Source: a virus. Taken from it: a stretch of DNA of 25,541 bases. The notes under the pieces were generated by a model. The model made no database searches, was not told the origin of the DNA, and saw only the letters and a program-made list of their open reading frames with translations. The translations under genes were made by a program, and so were the position numbers. The stretch covers positions 1-25,541 of the IMG/VR virus record IMGVR_UViG_3300034020_000076; one strand, given 5' to 3'. Within the stretch, counting starts at the first letter, position 1, and each line of letters starts with the position of its first letter. Shown in pieces: positions 20,697 to 25,541 of this stretch.

Positions 20697-21980
20697 TTAA
20701 ATTCTTCCAACCATTACTTCGACAAAACCGTCGCCGTCGTCAACTTTATTTTCTATCGCTTTACCTATAACTGTACCTATCTTAGGAGTGCCTGTAACAA
20801 CTTTAGCCAATCCATTTCCTGCACTAACAAGCATATCACCTTTACTTACTTTGCCGATAACTTTGACCGGTATGCGGCCTACCAAGGCTAAAATGACGGG
20901 GAACTGAGTTCGTAAGTCACCGTTCATCACATAAGAAGGGTTAGTAGAAACTACCCCTGCTAATTTGTTAGTTTCTATGCCGGCAATTGTAACTTCTTTT
21001 TCACCACCGAACTCTAATACAGTACCGGGTAGATATGCTTTGTCAGCAGAATAATATTCTGCAAGGTCAGCATAAGTCGCTGTCAATCTTGAGCCTGAAG
21101 TTAAAGTCCAGTTACCAGTGATAGTACCTGCTGTTGTGTTACCTCCAGTAGTGATCGCGGTTGTTACTGTTGTTTGTAAATTAGCATTACCAACAATTGT
21201 TAATTGATTTGTATTATAGTTCCATGTGAAGTTGCTGTCTCCGGCAAAATCTGTACCTGAATTATACTGTACGCTATATGTTGTTCCTGCTACCAATCCA
21301 CCATTTGCTGTTACAGTATTGAATATCACAATACCTGAGTCTGTAGGATACACTCCATATCCTGAAGTATTTTCACCAGAAACTAATCCTGAATCAGTAT
21401 ATAAATCATATAGTTGTAGATTGCCGGGCACTGTCTTTAGGAAGAAGACGTTACCATTTAAATTAGTTGCAAAACCACCTGCACCTGTTATACCATTGAT
21501 CGTGACTTCAACACCTTGTGCGAATGGATATGGTTGTGATAGAGTAATTCTACCAGGATTAGCGGCACTGATTGTTTCTATATTTTGTGCTACTATTCCT
21601 TTTGGAGACCATGATAATCCACCGGATCCATCAGTAGTTAATACATAACCTATAGCACCGCCTTCAATAGATACGTTTGTGACGTTGCCTAGATTTACAA
21701 ATCCGCCATTTACCCAATTATTACCATCATATACTAACACTTGACCATTGGCTAGTGTAGATGAATCAATGGATATATTACCATTCACACCTTCTATCTG
21801 ATCGAACGATATCTCACTATATGCAGTAAGAACTTCGATGTTTTCAATGTTGCCGGTGGTTTTGCCTATGAACAGTCGTCTTTCATCGGTAGCGAAACCA
21901 AACTCGGCCTCGTCTAATTGTGGGAGATCAACGAGATCACCCGCGCGTTGTTGTATTTTTGAAATTTGTATAATAGACAT
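20697..21980 (-). CDS. Tail fibre protein, 427 aa
   Basis: Probably a fibre or receptor-contact protein. The N-terminus (ISKIQQRAGDLVDLPQLDEAEFGFATDERRLFIGKTTG) matches the phage fibre N-terminal type in which 'L..GEfGfa.D..rLyIG' forms the particle anchor (Mtd-N-like). The middle is Gly/Thr/Asn-rich strand repeats (VLVYDGNNWVNG; GYVLTTDGSGGLSW). The C-terminus from about residue 305 (YADLAEYYSADKAYLPGTVLEFGGEKEVT...GRIPVKVIGKVSKGDMLVSA) is a compact domain that ends many T4-like fibre proteins and may help trimerisation. No ribosome site precedes the ATG; instead there is an 8-bp inverted repeat (21981-22008) and a late promoter 27 nt away. Confidence 0.88.
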   Translation of the reverse strand: MSIIQISKIQQRAGDLVDLPQLDEAEFGFATDERRLFIGKTTGNIENIEVLTAYSEISFDQIEGVNGNISIDSSTLANGQVLVYDGNNWVNGGFVNLGNVTNVSIEGGAIGYVLTTDGSGGLSWSPKGIVAQNIETISAANPGRITLSQPYPFAQGVEVTINGITGAGGFATNLNGNVFFLKTVPGNLQLYDLYTDSGLVSGENTSGYGVYPTDSGIVIFNTVTANGGLVAGTTYSVQYNSGTDFAGDSNFTWNYNTNQLTIVGNANLQTTVTTAITTGGNTTAGTITGNWTLTSGSRLTATYADLAEYYSADKAYLPGTVLEFGGEKEVTIAGIETNKLAGVVSTNPSYVMNGDLRTQFPVILALVGRIPVKVIGKVSKGDMLVSAGNGLAKVVTGTPKIGTVIGKAIENKVDDGDGFVEVMVGRI

Positions 21981-22008
21981 AGTTGTACATGTACCAAGTA
22001 GTACAACT
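21981..22008 (-). repeat. Inverted repeat abutting the fibre gene ATG
   Basis: Arms AGTTGTAC and GTACAACT (8 bp, perfect, 12-nt centre) lie immediately upstream of the ATG and touch the late promoter. The predicted transcript start (~22002) lies in the upstream arm, so it may act as DNA (protein site) rather than as a full RNA hairpin. Confidence 0.5.
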
Positions 22009-22015
22009 ATTTATG
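22008..22015 (-). promoter_or_regulatory. Late promoter CATAAATA of the fibre gene
   Basis: CATAAATA on the minus strand, 27 nt before the ATG, overlapping by one base the inverted repeat at 21981-22008. Confidence 0.65.
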
Positions 22016-22023
22016 CTATTATG

Positions 22024-22713
22024 TTACAAGAACTGCGTATAATATTTGTCTAGTCTAGTATACCATAGATCAGTATACTTGTCAAAATCAGCACCCTCTA
22101 TTATGAATTCTTGATATTCATTTGCGGCTGAACACATGAAAATAACGCCCTTACGTATTTTAGTGCCCCAGACTTCATTGTGTGCTGTTGCATAGGCCGC
22201 AGTCTGCACAAAATAGTCTTCGATCCACTCACGCTTCTTGGGCTTGTTCGTCTGCTTGTGGTCCATTATCGCTTCTTGACCACCATGGACACCTACTAAG
22301 TCTGTGGTCCCTGCATAAACTTCAGGAAAGTATAAAGATACTTCCGTGCCCCAGAACTCGGTGCAGTTGGATAGTCCTTTAGATATGATTGAATGTGCCA
22401 TCTGATGGCTTTGGATACTGTATGGATTGCTACCGGGCTCACCTGTGACTCCTGTCTTTACATAGTTCTCAAGCCACTTGTGCATTCGTGTTCCACGACC
22501 AGCGGCTTCAGTAGTGATCTGTTGAGCCTTCTCAGGTCCAACACGCTTGCGCCACTCATGTAACGCTTTCTTGCTCTCTTCAGATTTTGTAGCATCTAAG
22601 ATAGTTGTCACGCTAGGAACAGCATGACCATCGGGAGTCATATATTTTCTTGAGCCGTTAATGGTCTCGCGTTTTAACTCTTTATATGGGAATTTATCAG
22701 GTGTATAAATCAA
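22024..22713 (-). CDS. PD-(D/E)XK exonuclease, MGME1/RecB-like, 229 aa
   Basis: A predicted DNA exonuclease for phage replication, recombination or host DNA breakdown. Motifs are in order: GRGTRMHKWLE (His78), GTEVSLYFPEVYAGTTDLVG (Glu124, Asp138), IMDHKQTN (Asp151, Lys153) and QTAAY (Gln170...Tyr174), the RecB/Cas4/MGME1 pattern. Only two cysteines are present (117 and ~194), so it should lack the Fe-S cluster of Cas4 or AddB. The start is TTG at 22711-22713, which overlaps the TGA of iscA (TTGA); the next ATG (Met25) would remove a conserved-looking N-terminus. A GGAGAGAG run lies about 12 nt upstream. It is coupled to iscA and shares its sigma70-like promoter. Confidence 0.88.
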   Translation of the reverse strand: MIYTPDKFPYKELKRETINGSRKYMTPDGHAVPSVTTILDATKSEESKKALHEWRKRVGPEKAQQITTEAAGRGTRMHKWLENYVKTGVTGEPGSNPYSIQSHQMAHSIISKGLSNCTEFWGTEVSLYFPEVYAGTTDLVGVHGGQEAIMDHKQTNKPKKREWIEDYFVQTAAYATAHNEVWGTKIRKGVIFMCSAANEYQEFIIEGADFDKYTDLWYTRLDKYYTQFL

Positions 22714-23030
22714 ACTCTAAAACTCTCTCCGCATCCACAGCGGTCTTTTTCATTAGGGTTGATGAATTCAAAGCCTTCATTCAACCCTTGTCTTTTATAG
22801 TCTATGGTCATTCCTGTTAGATAAACAAATGATTTTGGATCGATAAACACTTTAAATTCTTCATAATCAATAACATGATCATGTTCAACGTGGTTATCCA
22901 CAAACTCTAATACGTAAGCAAGTCCAGAACATCCTGTAGTCTTGACACCAATTTTGATGCCTAGACCTTGACCACGTTTATTGAGATGGTGTTTAATTTT
23001 TGTTTTTGCTATCTCAGTCAAAACAATCAT
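22710..23030 (-). CDS. iscA: A-type iron-sulfur cluster carrier (IscA/ErpA/HesB family), 106 aa
   Basis: Carries and delivers Fe-S clusters to apoproteins. The three conserved cysteines are present at Cys34 (TTGCSGLAY) and Cys98/Cys100 (CGCGESF), matching the usual Cys35, Cys99 and Cys101 of IscA. The length (106 aa) is standard. The fold strands (GIKIGVKTTGCSGLAYVLEFVD; FKVFIDPKSFVYLTGMTIDY) are complete, so it should be functional. HesB/IscA-like genes occur in some marine phages, where they are treated as auxiliary metabolic genes. The sigma70-like -10 TATAAT ends 8 nt before the ATG and no ribosome site is visible, so the mRNA is probably leaderless or nearly so. The exonuclease gene overlaps its stop. 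Confidence 0.95.
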   Translation of the reverse strand: MIVLTEIAKTKIKHHLNKRGQGLGIKIGVKTTGCSGLAYVLEFVDNHVEHDHVIDYEEFKVFIDPKSFVYLTGMTIDYKRQGLNEGFEFINPNEKDRCGCGESFRV

Positions 23031-23036
23031 TTGTAT

Positions 23037-23064
23037 ATTATACTTGATAAAAAGTTAATTACAA
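23037..23064 (-). promoter_or_regulatory. Sigma70-like promoter of iscA-exonuclease (TTGTAA-16-TATAAT)
   Basis: On the minus strand, -35 TTGTAA at 23059-23064 and a perfect -10 TATAAT at 23037-23042, in the 35-nt gap after the 112-aa gene. The -10 is 8 nt from the ATG. Confidence 0.75.
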
Positions 23065-23065
23065 G

Positions 23066-23404
23066 TTATTTGGTCATTGCTGACTTAGCCATCTTTGCGA
23101 CGACTTCTTTACTTTGCTCAGGAGGAGGGGCTTCGGCTTGTGCTGGTTGTTGTGGCTCTAAGCCTTTGAATACTACTGTGTCACCTTCTATGTTACTCAC
23201 TACATTTTTTAGTGGTTTATTTTGAATCATAGAATATAGATCGTTAGTTGAAAAAGTAAGATCAAACTTCCTAAAATAGGTCAATAGTTTATCTACTGTC
23301 CAGTTGTCTGTAATCTGCTGGTTTTCCAATGCGGTTTTAAGTTGATCGGTAGCGGCGATCAACTTAACTAACTTCGGATCATTGACGAATTCATAGAGGT
23401 ACAT
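23066..23404 (-). CDS. Conserved phage protein of unknown function, 112 aa
   Basis: The function is not recognised. It is a small, mainly helical N-terminal domain (MYLYEFVNDPKLVKLIAATDQL...WTVDKLLTYFRKFDLTF) followed by a short strand region (VVSNIEGDTVVFKG) and a Pro/Gln/Glu-rich tail that is probably disordered. Its ATG lies one nucleotide after the TAA of the scaffold-like gene, so the two are translationally coupled and late. A partner or accessory role with the scaffold-like protein is inference from this coupling. The next gene, iscA, has its own promoter. Confidence 0.83.
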   Translation of the reverse strand: MYLYEFVNDPKLVKLIAATDQLKTALENQQITDNWTVDKLLTYFRKFDLTFSTNDLYSMIQNKPLKNVVSNIEGDTVVFKGLEPQQPAQAEAPPPEQSKEVVAKMAKSAMTK

Positions 23405-23405
23405 T

Positions 23406-24110
23406 TTACCTCAACTCGCGACCAACTCCGCCTGCTGGTTCTGTTTCTGGTTCTTCTTCTGGTGCAATCTCTGCATCCATTTCAGCACCGGCAACTTCTT
23501 CACCGCCGGGGGTAGATGTAGCCGCAACGTCAGTAACAGCCATTTCTTCACCGCCTGTTGGAGGTGCACCTAATGCTTCAGGGCTACCAACACCAGTCAA
23601 TGCATTCATAGCATTTTGCATTTCAGATTTGCTCTGACTCAATGTTTGATTCAATGTAGTTAACGCGGTGCTTGCTGCCTGATTGAATGCACCTGATTCG
23701 TTGACACCGATCTCTGATTGAATGCTGTCTGTCAATGCAGGTAGTTCTTTGACTAACATATCATTGACTTCTTCAATCATTTTCTGAAGGCTGTCGAGCA
23801 TATCTTGTGCTGCCAAGATAACCTGTGATTTTTCTACCTGCTCGTTTTCAACAACGATTCTAGCAGATTTAGTATTTTTATAATGCTCTGTCAATGCTTG
23901 AGCCATGAATACTAATTTCATGTATGAAGGATGCGTGTGGTTCTTGTAGAAATCAGGACTTGATTTTGCTTCCTTGATCAGTCCAACTACCTTCTCTAGC
24001 ATAGTTTTAGCCTGTGCGCGATTCAGTCTTGATGTATCAAAACTGAAACCGAAGTTGGCCTTAAGAGCCTGTGACGCTGTGTGTGTTTTGTCTAGTTCGT
24101 TGAGTCTCAT
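23406..24110 (-). CDS. Helical scaffold/prohead-core-like protein, 234 aa
   Basis: The protein is helical with an acidic, Ala/Pro/Gly/Glu-rich tail (residues ~180-234). The core segment VEKSQVILAAQDMLDSLQKMIEEVNDML followed by ELPALTDSIQSEIG (residues ~92-135) resembles, from memory, conserved proteins in T4-like aquatic phages sometimes labelled prohead core. Heptad-like spacing and the acidic tail suit an internal head scaffold. It has its own late promoter 24 nt upstream and a GGGA ribosome site 8 nt before the ATG, and is followed by the 112-aa gene after one nucleotide. The scaffold label is tentative; it could be another virion-interior protein. Confidence 0.8.
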   Translation of the reverse strand: MRLNELDKTHTASQALKANFGFSFDTSRLNRAQAKTMLEKVVGLIKEAKSSPDFYKNHTHPSYMKLVFMAQALTEHYKNTKSARIVVENEQVEKSQVILAAQDMLDSLQKMIEEVNDMLVKELPALTDSIQSEIGVNESGAFNQAASTALTTLNQTLSQSKSEMQNAMNALTGVGSPEALGAPPTGGEEMAVTDVAATSTPGGEEVAGAEMDAEIAPEEEPETEPAGGVGRELR

Positions 24111-24134
24111 GGTTAATTCCCATATTAATAGATA

Positions 24135-24142
24135 TATTTATC
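24135..24142 (-). promoter_or_regulatory. Late promoter GATAAATA of the scaffold-like gene
   Basis: GATAAATA on the minus strand, 24 nt before the ATG, with GGGA between. Confidence 0.7.
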
Positions 24143-24147
24143 AGTAA

Positions 24148-24618
24148 TCAATACTTTTCGTCTTGATATTCCTGATACTTTTTAGTCTGCAAATGCATAG
24201 AAAGTGAGGTGTAGCCCTGAATCTCTTTTAACGCATTTTTTCTCCTGAGTTTTTCCTCTTCTAGTTTTGCTAGATAAATGAACTTATCAGGAATTTCCCT
24301 TTTATTCATCAATTTTTTATGCTGTGCTATAGCGACATCTAATGCCCCTATAATCTGGTCTAATTCTCTTAGTCTTTTTGTCTCTTTACATTTCTTATTC
24401 TTCTCAAATACGCAATGAGTCACTGCATATTTAAGGCTAGAAAACTCATATTCAGGGGCATACGGATCATTGATAGTTACTATCTTAAATATTCCGTCCT
24501 CTTTAGGAACAATGATATATGTTCCAAACAGGTTATAACTCCCGTCATACTCCTTGACGATAAAGATATCCTTTATCTTTTTGGCTAGATAAGACTTATT
24601 CATATTCATATTTAACAA
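24148..24618 (-). CDS. Conserved phage protein of unknown function, 156 aa
   Basis: The function is not recognised. The N-terminal half is strand-rich (IKDIFIVKEYDGSYNLFGTYIIV...KIVTINDPYAPEYEF), the C-terminal half a long charged helix region (LRELDQIIGALDVAIAQHKKLM...LAKLEEEKLRRKNAL). Start choice is uncertain: a TTG at 24616-24618 has AAGGA 9 nt upstream, while in-frame ATGs at 24607-24609 and 24601-24603 have no well-placed ribosome site. I kept the TTG. All versions overlap the end of the previous gene, so coupling is likely. Composition suggests a small assembly or regulatory protein, but nothing specific. Confidence 0.82.
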   Translation of the reverse strand: MLNMNMNKSYLAKKIKDIFIVKEYDGSYNLFGTYIIVPKEDGIFKIVTINDPYAPEYEFSSLKYAVTHCVFEKNKKCKETKRLRELDQIIGALDVAIAQHKKLMNKREIPDKFIYLAKLEEEKLRRKNALKEIQGYTSLSMHLQTKKYQEYQDEKY

Positions 24619-25048
24619 AATAAATGTTCCTTTTTTCCAAAGTTATATCTAACCTATCTCCTGTATTGTGCCATTGACTATCACATTGAATCATAGGTAC
24701 TTCTGAACAGTCTTTATATAAAGACCCTAGATCACTGACCCCATCTTCAAATACACTTTGATGTTGCACCTCAAACACGAATTTCCATACAGGAACAGTT
24801 TTCTTATCTGTAAGCATAGTACCGAAATAATGCTCCTTACTAAAGTCTATTTCTAACCGTATAGGATCTTCAATGATATCGGGCTGTGCGCGTAATGATA
24901 TGACTTGCAATATAGTATCGAAATTGCATTGTGTGTTACGTTTTCTATACCATGCATTTGTATCTGTTATATCATCACCCGGTCTAGCACGATTCAATAC
25001 TCCTGTCTTTGTGATATCGAATAGTGTGTAGCAGGTAATCCTGTGCAT
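24596..25048 (-). CDS. Conserved T4-like phage protein of unknown function, 150 aa
   Basis: The function is not recognised. The protein begins MHRITCYTLFDITKTGVLNR and continues with RNTQCNFDTILQVISLRAQP and VPVWKFVFEVQHQSVFEDGVSDLGSLYKDC; the latter segments are, from memory, a conserved small family in T4-like aquatic phages. It is a mixed alpha/beta globular protein with four cysteines that are not in zinc-ribbon spacing. No ribosome site precedes the ATG; the late-type element CTTAAATA ends 5 nt upstream. It follows directly after the terminator at 25064-25092, so it should start its own transcript. It overlaps the next gene. Confidence 0.85.
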   Translation of the reverse strand: MHRITCYTLFDITKTGVLNRARPGDDITDTNAWYRKRNTQCNFDTILQVISLRAQPDIIEDPIRLEIDFSKEHYFGTMLTDKKTVPVWKFVFEVQHQSVFEDGVSDLGSLYKDCSEVPMIQCDSQWHNTGDRLDITLEKRNIYFVKYEYE

Positions 25049-25053
25049 GTCTT

Positions 25054-25061
25054 TATTTAAG
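25054..25061 (-). promoter_or_regulatory. Late-type promoter CTTAAATA, 5 nt before the ATG of the 150-aa gene
   Basis: CTTAAATA on the minus strand matches six of eight positions of TATAAATA. It sits between a strong terminator and an ATG without a ribosome site, which supports promoter function and a leaderless mRNA. Confidence 0.5.
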
Positions 25062-25063
25062 GC

Positions 25064-25092
25064 AAAAAAAAGACCCGAGAATAAATCTCGGG
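25064..25092 (-). terminator. Rho-independent terminator after the 126-aa gene
   Basis: On the minus strand a perfect 7-bp stem (CCCGAGA / TCTCGGG, 5-nt loop) is followed after two bases by eight T residues. Confidence 0.92.
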
Positions 25093-25120
25093 CCCTTTAT
25101 GCTTCAACTTAAACTAATGA

Positions 25121-25501
25121 TTAGTTAGTGAAAGTTGCTGAGGCTGATACAGTTACAGCATTTGCCCAAGCGGGACCTGTAGCTGATTCTAATGCAGTTA
25201 CTAGGGTAGCAGTTGTCCATGCACCTGTTGGGTATACAGCGAATGCTAATGTGTCGTTAGATGCGTCTGTGTATTCATAGATGTAGATAGTTGCTAACTG
25301 CTGAATTGTTTGAACTGCTGAGTTAACTTGAGTAGTTGTCAAAGCACCGTTTGCAGTTGCAGTGAAGAAGTCCAACTTTGGACCTTGTGGCTGAACTGTT
25401 AATGCTGAAGAAACTGCGTTAACGCCTGTGTTTGTGTAATCTGGCTGATCTAACCATAATACTGGTTTTAGGTCGCCATTAACTCTTGTAAATTGTGCCA
25501 T
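25121..25501 (-). CDS. Small virion-like protein, 126 aa
   Basis: The function is not recognised. The protein begins MAQFTRVNGDLKPVLWLDQP and is low in charge, rich in Thr, Ala, Val and Asn, with an IYIYEYTDASNDTLAFAVYP strand pair in the middle and Ala/Thr-rich ends, as in small phage surface or decoration proteins. It has an AGGAG ribosome site 8 nt before the ATG and a leader hairpin, followed by a strong terminator, so it seems to be a single-gene, highly expressed unit. A capsid-decoration role is a guess from composition and expression signals. Confidence 0.82.
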   Translation of the reverse strand: MAQFTRVNGDLKPVLWLDQPDYTNTGVNAVSSALTVQPQGPKLDFFTATANGALTTTQVNSAVQTIQQLATIYIYEYTDASNDTLAFAVYPTGAWTTATLVTALESATGPAWANAVTVSASATFTN

Positions 25502-25521
25502 TTTAAAATCTCCTAATGTTG

Positions 25522-25538
25522 TGAGACCTACTGTCTCA
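25522..25538 (-). promoter_or_regulatory. Leader hairpin of the 126-aa gene
   Basis: TGAGAC-AGTAG-GTCTCA on the minus strand (6-bp stem, 5-nt loop) lies 7 nt upstream of the AGGAG site. The expected late promoter would be beyond the window edge. Confidence 0.5.
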
Positions 25539-25541
25539 TAC

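Noticed and set aside
21226-21648. Plus-strand open frame of 140 codons opposite the fibre gene
   Set aside because: Shadow frame with Pro/Val-rich composition caused by the Gly/Thr/Asn-rich fibre on the other strand.
22024-22713. Fe-S cluster-containing nuclease (Cas4/AddB-like) served directly by the adjacent IscA
   Set aside because: Only two cysteines are present, not the four needed, so the simplest client hypothesis for the IscA pairing is not supported.
1-25541. tRNA genes, CRISPR arrays, integrase, insertion sequences, attachment sites, diversity-generating retroelement
   Set aside because: I looked for cloverleaf-like segments, regularly spaced repeats, transposase or integrase motifs and a reverse transcriptase next to the fibre genes; none was found by eye.

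Overview
This window is a stretch of the structural and morphogenesis region of a T4-like contractile-tailed bacteriophage (Caudoviricetes, myovirus morphology), most like the T4-related cyanophages and pelagiphages of aquatic bacteria. The evidence is the set of recognisable T4-type proteins: tail sheath (gp18), tail tube (gp19), tail-sheath stabiliser (gp15), neck proteins (gp14-like and probably gp13-like), small terminase (gp16-like), head-completion nuclease (gp4-like), dNMP kinase (gp1-like), and fibre or virion-surface proteins. The host cannot be read from this sequence. No tRNA, rRNA, CRISPR, integrase or insertion sequence was seen.

Layout. Most genes read right to left on the minus strand. 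From the right end they are: a small virion-like protein (25121-25501) with a strong terminator; four small conserved unknowns, one scaffold-like (23066-25048); an IscA-type Fe-S carrier coupled to a PD-(D/E)XK exonuclease (22024-23030); three fibre or surface proteins (19059-21980); and a coiled-coil membrane protein (18735-19052). A plus-strand island follows (15154-18702) with the gp14-like neck protein, gp15 and a Nudix hydrolase, closed by a perfect bidirectional terminator. The minus strand resumes with a conserved unknown, a 64-aa protein and a MazG-like pyrophosphohydrolase (13280-15053). Next come the gp13-like neck protein and a putative glycosyltransferase (11316-13244), then the dNMP kinase (10614-11246), which is convergent with a plus-strand zinc/HNH-like protein (10278-10631). 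The sheath, tube, a tube-like protein, a small unknown, gp4-like and gp16-like proteins follow (3349-10154), then two conserved unknowns (201-3320), a terminator, and the start of a further fibre-like gene cut by the window edge.

Regulation. Two promoter classes can be read directly. Structural genes carry a T4-type late element, a variant of TATAAATA (mostly GATAAATA or AATAAATA), with 14 copies in the window. Four non-structural units (dNMP kinase, the 377-aa protein/64-aa/MazG operon, Nudix, and iscA-exonuclease) instead carry sigma70-like -35/-10 pairs spaced 16-17 bp. In seven genes (five late, two sigma70-like) the promoter element ends only 4-8 nt before the ATG and no Shine-Dalgarno is visible. 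This predicts leaderless mRNAs and is the most unusual feature of the window.

Together the genes supply neck, tail and DNA-packaging parts, plus nucleotide-pool enzymes (dNMP kinase, MazG, Nudix) and Fe-S metabolism that probably act earlier in infection. All functional calls rest on reading motifs by eye, without database searches.
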